Source of the DNA: Roseinatronobacter bogoriensis DSM 18756
GTDB lineage: Bacteria; Pseudomonadota; Alphaproteobacteria; Rhodobacterales; Rhodobacteraceae
Reading direction: 5' to 3'
DNA: 58,899 nucleotides
NCBI RefSeq assembly: GCF_004366635.1
Contig: NZ_SORN01000012.1
Coordinates: 1 to 58,899 of the forward strand
Shown here piece by piece: positions 50,307-58,899 of this stretch. The notes under the pieces were generated by a model. The model worked only from the letters and a program-made list of their open reading frames with translations, was not told the DNA's origin and made no database searches. The stretch's first letter is position 1. The number at the start of each line of letters is the position of its first letter. The position numbers and the translations under genes were made by a program.

Positions 50307-53300
50307 TCACCGGCGATCTCCGGCATGAAGGTAACGCGGCCATCTTCATCCGTGAGCCCCATTTCCTCAGATATCTCATCGCTTTGATGCATATGAAGCG
50401 TCACCCCCGACATGCCCATCCCAGAACGATCCGAGACCGTGAGCACGTTTTCAACAGCAAGGCTCACATCCATATCCGCAAAGCGAAGCGTTTCGATATT
50501 TGTAAGCGTATCAGTTCCGTCATGATCCGGGGTTGTCGCCGCGTCCCGCAAATCAGTGACGATAGTGATGCCCGTGTTCCGATCCGTCTGGATGTCATAG
50601 TTTTCACGCGCGCCGCGATACACCGCGATATCCTGCCCTGCGCCACCGATAAGCGTGTCATCGCCAGCGCCACCCGTCAGAACGTTATCGCCGCCCATCG
50701 CGCGCAGGGTGTTGTTTCCGTCATTCCCGACAAGGATGTTGTCCTGAATGTTTCCTGTCGCATTCAGGTTTTCAGACCCCTGAAGATGCAACTCCTCCAC
50801 ATGCATCGGCAGTGTGAAATCAACCCATGCCCGGATGATATCATGGCCTTCGTCGAAATACTCGATGACCCGATCCTCGGTCGAGCGCACGATATACAGG
50901 TCATCGCCCGCCCCCCCATACATCACGTTCTGACCACCGCCGCCATCCAGCGTGTCATTGCCATCGCCCCCGTCGAGCGTGTCATCCCCAAGCCCGCCGA
51001 TCAGCAGATCATCCCCCGCACCGCCCCAGAGCGCCTGACCAGTATCATCGGCCTGCAAGGTGTCATTCCCGTCAGTGCCCACCAGATCGAACAGCACCTC
51101 AATATCACCATCCAGCGTGATGACGATTTCGCCATCCTGCTCTGTGATCATGGGCGTGTAGCCGTCATAATCGCCCACAAGGCGGAAAGAGTAATCGATG
51201 TTTCCGTCGAGGTTTTCATCCACATCCACAATGATCGAGCCAGTGCGGAAGCTGATATTTTCCGCCGTCAGGCCAGAGGGCAGGCCCGTCAGGCGGATTT
51301 CGTCGCGGCTGTCGAAACCCCAGATTTCGACAGAATCGGACTGCAGGACATTGGCCGAAAGGGTAACGCGGTCAATGTTCTCAGGAGTAGCAACAACGAC
51401 AAGCGCCCCAGACTCTCCCTCCGCGGATGATGGAACATGGTTCACAAAACGGGGGTCGTCGTCCTGCTCCGGCCGCGTGAACCTGTAGGACCCGCCGGTC
51501 TGGTCGGTGATGGTTCTGATATGCCCGTCACCACGCTCGCCAATCCATTTGTCCGCCCAGAAGTCGCGGATAATGACGCTGGAAATGCCGCCGGAATTCT
51601 GCAGCGCATACGTGAATTTCAGATCACCGCTGCCATTTAGGTCGCGCACGCTATCAGGACTGATTACCCCCGGCACATGCGCAGTAGAATTAAGACCGCC
51701 AGTGTTTACGATAACGGTTGTTGAACCCACACCTGAGCTAGCCGTGTAGGTGTCGTTTCCGTCACCGCCGAGCAGGTAAACCAAGGATTGATTCTTAGCG
51801 CCAGCGTTAAGGCTATCATCCCAGTCGGTGCCGAACACAACGGCATTACGTGTTCCTACTGTAACAGAAGTTGGTGCTCCTAAAAATGTTGTGTCTCCGG
51901 CTGTTGAAGGACTGCCCGCGATAAAGATGTCGGTTCTATCTATATCGGAGGCATCAAAGTTACCATGGTACCATGTCCCAAAGCCTGAATAGTCTGGATT
52001 TGTAAAGACTATTCGATCAGCCTCGCCTATGAGGCGGCTTAGCCCAAAGTCATTTATTCCATACACTTCCGAAACAAGGCCTGACAAGTTATGAGATGCG
52101 ATAGAGTAATTAAATGGAATATCGATCTGAATCCATTGATTTGCCGGAGCGACAAAGCTGGACCATGATATATCTTGGATGTAGTTATTCAGATCGTCAG
52201 GCGCAGGCCTCACAGTGAGAAAGAAAGCTATGTCTATCAGATATCCTGCAAGACTACCTATGATATCTTCTGGTTTAAAATCTCCATACTTAAAGTCATA
52301 TGCGTTCTCGAATTTAGTATCAAGAAGCGCTAACAGCGCAGGCGCTTGATTATGATTGCTATCATGCATACCAGAGGCAATTACCCGCACGGTATTTGCA
52401 TTATCGTTTATGTCGTGCGCATCTTTCAAAACCTTCTTGTAGGCACCGCTTAACCCAAGAGAAAAGTCCCCTTGCAGATATAGGCTTTGAACAGCCATTG
52501 AATGGTTATATAGTAAACCACTTACCGACCCATTATTCAAGTTATCGAGCTCAATTGCCAAGTTGTTTGGTGTTGTAATCCTATCATTTGCCTCACCCAA
52601 GAACTCGCCGACTATTCGAGAGCTGTAGACATTATCAAAGTTAAAGTCGTCAACACTTAAATTAGCTGGCCTCCATGTCTGTATCATTTGATTGTGCGGC
52701 CCGGTGGCGAACAACATGCCATCTAAACTTTCTGCTGCAGCAATATATCCGGCAAGCATTCCTCCCAAAGAATGTCCGGTGATGGCGAGATCGTCGTGTG
52801 TAATATCTTGCCGAGACAAGATAGTGTTGTAGAAACCAATTGCCGCATCGAGGTGGCTCTTTGGATTCTTAGTTGGCAAGCCCGCGCCCAGTGGTAACGA
52901 CACATTGATAAGCTCGCCGTAATCTTTCAACCACCCCCAACTATCATCGGTACCTCTATAGGCGATGATCACACGACCGGTTTCGATCTCACGATATGCA
53001 GTTGCCTGCATACCACTATCAGCCAAGGCATCGCCAAATTCATCACGCATATGTAGGAGCGGCACCGGATTGCCCCTGTAATCCACTGGCAGCGGCCCGA
53101 GCCCATCATAGCTTGTCAGCAAAACTTCCCACCCCTCGGCCGGACGAATGGGCGTGCCAGGATTGTCGTTCCAACGATCCCCGTTATAGGCATCCAACGC
53201 CATATGCGCGAAGAGCATGATATCCGCAGGCTCATCATAGCTAAACACCCAAGGCCGATGGTTGATCGTCCAATCAAATGTGGCGGTCGTCTTGCCGCCC

Positions 53301-56300
53301 CGCCCGTCATCTGCTGTGACCGAAACAGTATAAGTTCCCGGCGATCCCGCGACATTGCCCGACAGGGTCCCATCAGGATGACCTGTCACGCCTCTTGGCA
53401 AGCCAGAGAATTGGATGGTCAGATCATCGCCATCGGGGTCCTCGAAGAAGTTCCGCAGGTTCAGACCAAGATCGGCGATGTCGATGCCTGTCTGAGTTTG
53501 CAATGGTGCGAAAGATGCATCGGTTTGCGGGGCCGCGTTGATATCGCGATCCCCTAGTGAAACAACCTCTCCCACAATCCGATATGATGCATCCGCGTGA
53601 TCTGCATCACCGCTCTCGATGCGGATCAGTTTCAGATCACCATCCGGGAGCGCCAGAACCTTCGCGACATCTGACGCATGGGTTTCCAGAACAATCGTCT
53701 GCGGATCAGACACGAAACGACCCACCAGATTTCCGAAGCTGGTTTTCCAATGCATCAGAATGTTGTCATCGACCAGCACGGCACCGGCGTCGTTCAGGTC
53801 GTTGGACGCAAGCTGCCCGAAGCTGAGCGTTCCAGATGTCGTCTCGCCATCCGCATTGATCACAGCCCCTTTCAACTCGCGCGTGCCCTGCTCGGCCCAA
53901 AGCACCACTGTATCGCCGTTGGGCAACTCAACTGTCTTGAGCTGCGCGGCAGATGTGAGCGGTGTCTCTCTGAAGCCAAGCGTGAAATGGCTTGAACCGC
54001 GCTGCCCCTCAGGTGTCAGCACACTGGCCATGATCGCGCTGCCAACGCCATTTTGGCCAATGTCGTGCCAAAGCAGAAGAAACTCCCCATCATCCCGCGT
54101 GATTACGCGAATGGCCGATGGGCTATGCGTCCCCGCGCGCGTCAGGTCATGTATGACCGGGTCACTGCCATCAAGATTGTTGAACTTCATCTGCATCAGG
54201 CCGCGTTCCGCAGAGAACCAAACCTCTCCGGAGTCGCCCGAAGGAAATACGAAAAGACCAGCCCTGTCAGCACTCGACGCATTGGCCCAAGGCGCATCAC
54301 TTTGCCAGATAAAGCTCTGCAGTTGGGTGCCCGTTTCGGAATACTGCTGCGCACCCCATCCCATGTCGCCGGTTACCAGATTGGGGGTCGGGCGATAGAG
54401 CATCCAGAACGAGCCGTCTTCGAGCCCTGAGAAGCTCAAATCCGGGCGGTCGAATCCGATACTATTGTGCTCCCATGTTCCAAGGAACATCGATGCGCCG
54501 AGATCCCCGTCGCTCGACAGCATCCGCGCGTGGATATTCGCGCCCTGAACCCAGTTCAGCAAATGCCGCCCATCGCCCAGATCATCCACCCGGAAATCTG
54601 TGCCCGCTCCAAGGATCAATTCATCCCCCACAGGCCGTCCTGCTGCGTCAAGGAACCGCCCGTTGACGCTGTCACCCTCTCGCCATGTCAGCAAAGTGCC
54701 GGTGTCGAGGGCGATAGCCTGCAGGTCGGTCTGGGGCAGGTTGGTATTCTGGTCGATCACGACAGGGCCGTCACCAGCGCTGATGCTCCACACAAAACTC
54801 GCGCTGGTCACGCCGCCCCGGCCATCATCGGCGGTGACGGTGACGGTATATTCGCCCGGTTCGGCAGTGATGATCCCCGTCAATTGGCCGCCATCGGCGA
54901 TCACGCCTTCGGGCAGGCCGCCAAAGGTGAATGTGAGCGGGTCACCATCGGGGTCGAAGAATTGGGCGGCGATGTTGATATCAGCTTCGTCGCCTGCCTC
55001 GGAAGCGACTGCCGCCACCAGATCCGCCACCGGCGACCGGTTTGGAAGCGGCTCGGGCGCAGGGCCGGGCTGCCCCTGTCCGGTTTCGGACGGTGAGCCA
55101 AAAGGAGATGCCAGACCGATGACGCCACCAGACAGGCTGTCAGCAACATCCGGCATCTGCGTTCCAGTGTCACCCCATGTAACCACGGAGCCATCGGATC
55201 TCAGCGCTGAAAATGATTCTGCTGTAGCATAAATCGTAGTAACGCCGCTCGACAGATCTGCCGCGACACTGCCTAGATCGCCGCCCCGGTCAGGATGGCC
55301 CCAAGCAATGACCGCGCCGTCCGTGGTCACGGCGGCAAAGGCGTATTTGTTGGAATAGATCTTTTCGACACCGCCGGGGATCTGCATGTTGCCGCCATAA
55401 TCGACATGCCCCCATGCCACGACAGCGCCGTCATTCTTCAGCGCAGCGAAAGCATGAGAGTTCGAGTAAATCCGCGCGACCGAGTCGCCCAGATCAGCGG
55501 CCACGCTGTCGAAGGAAATATGCGGGTATGGCGGCGCCTCTTCGCCATCCTCCAACAGAAGCAATGAGAATATATACGAGGGGTCATTCTCGACGAATCC
55601 CCAAGATATAACAGAGCCATCGCTCTTGAGCGCGGCAAACGCAGCTTCCGATGCTGTCACCGACACGACGCCAGAAGACAGCTGGTCTGCGAACTCACTC
55701 GAATCACCTCCGTAATTGGAGCTACCCCATGTGATCAAAGCGCCGTCAGAATCTAGCGCAGCAAAAGCACGCTTATTCGAATACAGCGCGACGATACCGC
55801 TTTGCAGGTCCTGCGCGACTGCGGAAGCATTGCCCTGCTCAGAGCCACCATTATCCCATGCGACCACGCGACCATTCTCTGTCAGTGCTGCGAACGCAGT
55901 CGATGCGGATGTGATCCAGACCACGTCTTGCAAATCGGGCGCGACATCGGAATAACTCGGCGCATCGCCCAAAAGCTCACGAAATAAGTCCTCTAGGTCA
56001 GACCCCGTTTCACTGGGCAAGGGTTGCCAATTCCAAGATACGACAGACCCGTCACTTCGTATTCCGGCGAACTCTCTGCTGCTGGAGAAGATTTTGACAA
56101 AGTCATCGGGCAACACGCCGTTGTTGCCATAGACATGCAACTCGTAACCATCTGCCCCCCAGACCACGACGGATCCGTCCTGCTTCAGTGCCGAAAATGC
56201 ATCGCGAGAGGTGGATATGCTCTGCACGCCAGAACTCAACTGCTCGGCGACTGCATCTGAATTGCCCCCAGCCCAAGAACCGCCCCAAGTCATCACCGCC

Positions 56301-57859
56301 CCGCCCCGAAGCGCAGCAAAGGCGTTTGACGTCGCGTAGATCGCCTCGACCCCAGTGACGATTTGGCCGCCCGCATCGGTCAGATAGCCGTCATCGAAAC
56401 TTCCCCAGATGAAGACACGCCCATCGTTTTGAAGCGCGGCAAATTGGTGGGCATGGGGAAACTGGCTGCCAGTGCCAGTTGCCCAGACTGACCCGTCGCC
56501 CGGGCCCTTGAAGGCAGCAACAATATTGGATGGGGTTGTCCACGGGTCGCCGCCGGGGACCGTGTCATTGGGGTCCTGCGGGGCGGGATCGCTGTCCCCG
56601 CCCCCATCATCGGGCTCGCTGCTATCCTGTCCGGTTGTGCCAAACATCTGTGCTCGGATCGCCCAGCCGTCGGGGTCGCCCCCGGTTTCGCTGCCGTCCT
56701 GCCATGCGCTGACAACCCGCCCGTCGGCCAAGACGGTCGCTACTGGATAAGCCTGATCGCCCGCGACCGTGCTGCTGAGGACGAAATTCGACCCGACCTG
56801 CGCACCCGTTGCGTCAAAGATCTGCGCGCGCGCAGCGGTGCCCGAGGTATCCGCCCCGGTCTGGCTGTTGTCAGTCCATGTCACCATGAACCGCCCATCC
56901 GGCAGCGCGATGACGTCACTCACAAGAAAATTGCCCTGTTCGGCCTCGTTCACTTTGACTGCGGCACGTATCGTGTTGCCATATTCGTCAGACAGCATCA
57001 TCCTGATCGCGACAGGATCAAGGGAAAGCCCCCCTGTTGGCTGCAACTCAGTCCAGGCAATGACATAGTTGCCATCCCCTGTTCGCGCGGCGACAAAATC
57101 GGTCAACGGCCCGTAGCTGGTGTCGAAGTCCAACAAGTACTCCGCGCCTGACTTGGTCCCGTCTGAATTCAGATGCTGCAAACTCAGGTGAAAGCTAAGG
57201 TTCTGATCATTCCAGATCACCGCAGCGCCGGCATCGGTAGCGAACAGATGCGGGTTGCTGTGGTGGCCGGACCCGTCGCCGATGATGACCTCACCGGTCG
57301 CCTCGAATGGTGCATTCAGATCGAGCGTGATGGTCCCGATGGTCGAGGAAGTGGCCAGTTGCGCCCGATCATGCAGGTTGACCGTGAACAGCACTTCACC
57401 GTCAGTGAGCTGAACACCCTGGAGATTGCTGTAAAAGGGACCGTCAATGCTGGGAGATTCGACGATGGTGAAAGGCTGCGTCACACTCTCGCCCTGCGCG
57501 GAAAAGACCTGCCCTTCCATATGACGCGTGTGCAGGTATCCCAGCCCGTCGCGAACACCCCGCACCCATGTGACCAGAACATCCCCGTTCTGTAGCGGTA
57601 CGAACCCGATGTCGTGGTACCCCCCATTCTGGGAGGTACCGGGGTTGGAGACCGTGATCTCACCGCCGCGCGTCTCGCCAGATGCCGAATAGAGCTGAAG
57701 CCGGACCGTTTCGGACTGTTGAAAACTGTTCGGCCCACTCAGATCGGCCCAGCCAACCACATAGCCACCACCTGTTAACGCAGCGATAGCCGGACGCGAC
57801 TGGTCCCCAGCGGTGTTGGAATTGACAAGAAACTCTTGGCCCGGGGTCAAATCTGGCAT
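49919..57859 (-). CDS. Giant multidomain lipase/RTX protein with RCC1-like repeats
   Basis: This 2646-residue protein has these parts in order: a propeller-like region (1-420, SNTAGDQ...GGGYVVGW); ten RCC1-like repeats (435-915, consensus AFAALKSDGSVVxWG); a putative-Ig module (940-1025, DPDGDPLTFTFGGLP); a second propeller-like region; another Ig module (1440-1530); a class-3-lipase-like domain (1535-1960) with nucleophile Ser1697 in GHSLGG; RTX nonapeptides (GGAGDDLLIGGLGDDTLDGG); and a dockerin-like tail (about 2515-2646). Calcium binding and type I secretion are inferred from the RTX motifs. The AAAGG site and ATG at 57859 support the start. Confidence 0.88.
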   Translation of the reverse strand: MPDLTPGQEFLVNSNTAGDQSRPAIAALTGGGYVVGWADLSGPNSFQQSETVRLQLYSASGETRGGEITVSNPGTSQNGGYHDIGFVPLQNGDVLVTWVRGVRDGLGYLHTRHMEGQVFSAQGESVTQPFTIVESPSIDGPFYSNLQGVQLTDGEVLFTVNLHDRAQLATSSTIGTITLDLNAPFEATGEVIIGDGSGHHSNPHLFATDAGAAVIWNDQNLSFHLSLQHLNSDGTKSGAEYLLDFDTSYGPLTDFVAARTGDGNYVIAWTELQPTGGLSLDPVAIRMMLSDEYGNTIRAAVKVNEAEQGNFLVSDVIALPDGRFMVTWTDNSQTGADTSGTAARAQIFDATGAQVGSNFVLSSTVAGDQAYPVATVLADGRVVSAWQDGSETGGDPDGWAIRAQMFGTTGQDSSEPDDGGGDSDPAPQDPNDTVPGGDPWTTPSNIVAAFKGPGDGSVWATGTGSQFPHAHQFAALQNDGRVFIWGSFDDGYLTDAGGQIVTGVEAIYATSNAFAALRGGAVMTWGGSWAGGNSDAVAEQLSSGVQSISTSRDAFSALKQDGSVVVWGADGYELHVYGNNGVLPDDFVKIFSSSREFAGIRSDGSVVSWNWQPLPSETGSDLEDLFRELLGDAPSYSDVAPDLQDVVWITSASTAFAALTENGRVVAWDNGGSEQGNASAVAQDLQSGIVALYSNKRAFAALDSDGALITWGSSNYGGDSSEFADQLSSGVVSVTASEAAFAALKSDGSVISWGFVENDPSYIFSLLLLEDGEEAPPYPHISFDSVAADLGDSVARIYSNSHAFAALKNDGAVVAWGHVDYGGNMQIPGGVEKIYSNKYAFAAVTTDGAVIAWGHPDRGGDLGSVAADLSSGVTTIYATAESFSALRSDGSVVTWGDTGTQMPDVADSLSGGVIGLASPFGSPSETGQGQPGPAPEPLPNRSPVADLVAAVASEAGDEADINIAAQFFDPDGDPLTFTFGGLPEGVIADGGQLTGIITAEPGEYTVTVTADDGRGGVTSASFVWSISAGDGPVVIDQNTNLPQTDLQAIALDTGTLLTWREGDSVNGRFLDAAGRPVGDELILGAGTDFRVDDLGDGRHLLNWVQGANIHARMLSSDGDLGASMFLGTWEHNSIGFDRPDLSFSGLEDGSFWMLYRPTPNLVTGDMGWGAQQYSETGTQLQSFIWQSDAPWANASSADRAGLFVFPSGDSGEVWFSAERGLMQMKFNNLDGSDPVIHDLTRAGTHSPSAIRVITRDDGEFLLLWHDIGQNGVGSAIMASVLTPEGQRGSSHFTLGFRETPLTSAAQLKTVELPNGDTVVLWAEQGTRELKGAVINADGETTSGTLSFGQLASNDLNDAGAVLVDDNILMHWKTSFGNLVGRFVSDPQTIVLETHASDVAKVLALPDGDLKLIRIESGDADHADASYRIVGEVVSLGDRDINAAPQTDASFAPLQTQTGIDIADLGLNLRNFFEDPDGDDLTIQFSGLPRGVTGHPDGTLSGNVAGSPGTYTVSVTADDGRGGKTTATFDWTINHRPWVFSYDEPADIMLFAHMALDAYNGDRWNDNPGTPIRPAEGWEVLLTSYDGLGPLPVDYRGNPVPLLHMRDEFGDALADSGMQATAYREIETGRVIIAYRGTDDSWGWLKDYGELINVSLPLGAGLPTKNPKSHLDAAIGFYNTILSRQDITHDDLAITGHSLGGMLAGYIAAAESLDGMLFATGPHNQMIQTWRPANLSVDDFNFDNVYSSRIVGEFLGEANDRITTPNNLAIELDNLNNGSVSGLLYNHSMAVQSLYLQGDFSLGLSGAYKKVLKDAHDINDNANTVRVIASGMHDSNHNQAPALLALLDTKFENAYDFKYGDFKPEDIIGSLAGYLIDIAFFLTVRPAPDDLNNYIQDISWSSFVAPANQWIQIDIPFNYSIASHNLSGLVSEVYGINDFGLSRLIGEADRIVFTNPDYSGFGTWYHGNFDASDIDRTDIFIAGSPSTAGDTTFLGAPTSVTVGTRNAVVFGTDWDDSLNAGAKNQSLVYLLGGDGNDTYTASSGVGSTTVIVNTGGLNSTAHVPGVISPDSVRDLNGSGDLKFTYALQNSGGISSVIIRDFWADKWIGERGDGHIRTITDQTGGSYRFTRPEQDDDPRFVNHVPSSAEGESGALVVVATPENIDRVTLSANVLQSDSVEIWGFDSRDEIRLTGLPSGLTAENISFRTGSIIVDVDENLDGNIDYSFRLVGDYDGYTPMITEQDGEIVITLDGDIEVLFDLVGTDGNDTLQADDTGQALWGGAGDDLLIGGLGDDTLDGGDGNDTLDGGGGQNVMYGGAGDDLYIVRSTEDRVIEYFDEGHDIIRAWVDFTLPMHVEELHLQGSENLNATGNIQDNILVGNDGNNTLRAMGGDNVLTGGAGDDTLIGGAGQDIAVYRGARENYDIQTDRNTGITIVTDLRDAATTPDHDGTDTLTNIETLRFADMDVSLAVENVLTVSDRSGMGMSGVTLHMHQSDEISEEMGLTDEDGRVTFMPEIAGEIRITGSKEYDPSTDGNVTALDALNVLRLAVGLSPSWGTTSPMDFIAADINQDGRVTALDALEVLRAAVGLEIANQPRWFFMDSDADLSHIDRNDTRVEEGIRFDPAVTDMSSLSMTGVLLGNMQEYAQ
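51780..52980. other. AT-rich segment inside the giant lipase gene
   Basis: Codons for residues about 1627-2026, covering the lipase catalytic core, are visibly AT-richer than the flanking parts of the same gene (for example 52261-52320 against 55021-55080). The frame is uninterrupted. The difference points to a domain acquired from another genome. Confidence 0.6.
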
Positions 57860-58804
57860 GGGTTTACCTTTGAAGGATAAGAAAACGCTGTGCGATCGCG
57901 TTTTGCATGGTCGGGGACAGGGCTATTGGTGCGGCACCGCACGGTGGGCGCGCAGTTCCACGCGTACGGGTGGTTTGAGCGAAAGGTGGCCTGAAGGTGT
58001 GGGGCGATCTGTACGGTGCAAGAAAACACGCGTAGAGTGCAGGCGTTTAAAGTGTTCCCGCAGAACCCTCTCTGCGGTGCGCGGACCCTTGCGTGAGACA
58101 GGGTGCAGAACTTCTTCTTCAAATGCCGTTTCGTAATCAAAAACAAATACCAGAAATCGCAACCCTACAATGTTAGATAACCATTTCTGTCAGTTGTGTA
58201 AACTGACTTGCATTGGCCTGAGGGCCGCTCACCCACAAGCTTCCCCACATCGGGGCAAGGCCAACACAACACAGTCCACCGCGAAGCTGGAGAATCGATC
58301 GCTATCGAAACCATCAAAGCCTCGACAGTGGCACCCTCTGCGTGGGCAGAGCCAGCAGAATGATCTTTCCCCGCCCGCCGAAAGAGGTACGCTGCGCAAG
58401 CCACGAATGACCGCTTCGGTGGATGCAGCACAGTGGACCGACCGTCGGCTTTGGGCCGGGCACGTCGATCCCGTCGCAATCTTCGCAGCGGGCCAGGCAT
58501 GCCAGCGGTAGATGCTCTCCACGAGAGGGTCGTCACGCCAGTCCAGGACACAGCAATCCCCCGGGGCGCCGCAAACATGGCTCGCAGGAATGTACAGGGT
58601 GATCCGTCCAGAGAGTGACAGCCCAAGCATGAAGGGGACAACAAGAGAAAAAAGGTCGATCCCGAGAAAACCGGAATATCAATCCAAGGTCAGGGCCCCA
58701 GGGCACGGGTCCAGCACGTTGCTGGTCGCAGCGATAAGTCCCATCCGTAAGGTGGGACTTGTCGCGAGAAGGGGTCAAGGGGGTTTCCCCATTGCGAACG
58801 GGTT
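57860..58804. other. Region without a supported gene
   Basis: There are 945 bases upstream of the giant lipase gene. It should contain the promoter of that gene. Hairpins occur at 58058-58077 (CCGCAGA with TCTGCGG), 58189-58207 (GTCAGTT-N5-AACTGAC) and 58731-58765. Minus-strand frames around 58165-58778 are cysteine- and arginine-rich, match nothing I know and overlap each other, so I leave them uncalled. Confidence 0.45.
58731..58765. other. Long hairpin near IS3 end
   Basis: GCGAT-AAGTCCCA pairs with TGGGACTT-GTCGC, and inside it CC-GTAA-GG extends the stem with one bulged T, giving a stem of about 15 bp with a GTAA tetraloop. No T-run follows on either strand, so it is not a standard terminator. 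It lies 40 bases left of the IS3-type inverted repeat. Confidence 0.45.
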
Positions 58805-58899
58805 TGAACCGCCCCGGGTTTACCGGAGGGCAAAACTCTCGGAGAATTGCCCATTATGGAACAGAATCGAAAGAAGACCTCAAAGCCGTATTCACCTGA
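58805..58899 (+). mobile_element. IS3-type element, left end (partial)
   Basis: The sequence TGAACCGCCCCGGGTTT at 58805 resembles the terminal inverted repeat of IS3-family elements common in Rhodobacterales. A transposase-like reading frame begins 51 bases in. The element runs off the window. Confidence 0.6.
58856..58899 (+). CDS. IS3-family OrfA transposase start (partial)
   Basis: The last 44 bases begin an ATG frame reading MEQNRKKTSKPYSPE (final codon incomplete). This resembles the basic start of IS3 OrfA helix-turn-helix proteins, in which a K/R-rich stretch precedes YSPEFK. A GGAG site lies upstream. Because only 14 codons are visible, the call depends largely on the terminal repeat next to it. 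Confidence 0.5.
   Translation, partial: MEQNRKKTSKPYSP

Noticed and set aside
58165..58778. Overlapping minus-strand frames of 80-160 codons
   Set aside because: Three frames overlap each other, composition is atypical and no domain or start signal supports any one of them.

Overview
This window reads as accessory DNA of an alphaproteobacterium, most likely a marine or saline Rhodobacterales (Roseobacter-group) strain. That placement is inference. It rests on the moderately high G+C, the many gene pairs joined by ATGA overlaps, the tripartite tricarboxylate transporter, the two-domain ALDH16-type dehydrogenase beside deoC, the large serine recombinase and the giant RTX/VCBS-type secreted proteins. 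No rRNA gene, complete tRNA gene, CRISPR array or core housekeeping gene was seen.

Layout. (1) 1-2028: poorly coding DNA with an Lrp/AsnC regulator and a small DUF1127-like gene. (2) 2029-10946: a minus-strand operon for uptake and CoA-dependent cleavage of a citrate-like acid (crotonase, SucC-like and SucD-like ligase subunits, citryl-CoA-lyase-like protein, TctB, TctA, TctC, then a TauE-like exporter), with a divergent LysR regulator. (3) 11283-12434: a UPF0149 protein and a small membrane protein. (4) 12431-22695: a sugar island with a BtpA-family protein facing a ribose-type ABC transporter, a LacI-HTH/PfkB-kinase fusion, a second PfkB kinase, a TenA-like protein, deoC and an ALDH16-type aldehyde dehydrogenase. 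It fits 2-deoxyribose (or a related sugar) going to glyceraldehyde-3-phosphate and acetate. (5) 23042-34903: a second catabolic island with a polyamine-type ABC transporter, a DeoR regulator and a tightly coupled operon: double-SIS protein, PfkB kinase, second BtpA, two PuuE-like deacetylase-fold amidohydrolases, a hydantoin-racemase-like protein lacking both expected cysteines, and a TRZ/ATZ-type amidohydrolase. The mix of sugar-phosphate and ureide/hydantoin enzymes suggests breakdown of a glycosylated nitrogen heterocycle. (6) 35069-38191: a mobile island with a large serine recombinase whose 3' end contains a tRNA-fMet-like 3' end, plus small accessory genes. (7) 38745-40185: an alpha/beta hydrolase and a divergent TetR regulator with two palindromic operators between them. 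(8) 40484-57859: two giant minus-strand secreted proteins, a 2057-residue VCBS/repeat protein and a 2646-residue RCC1-repeat/lipase/RTX protein. They share a nearly identical dockerin-like C-terminus and part of the 3' flank. Between them lie an orphan LuxR-type regulator and an IS5-family element. (9) 57860-58899: mostly noncoding, ending in the left end of an IS3-type element.

The strongest candidates for something new are the island-5 operon, the LacI-kinase fusion with its matching pair of operators in island 4, the recurrence of BtpA with PfkB kinases in two unrelated operons, and the shared dockerin-like tail of the two giant proteins.
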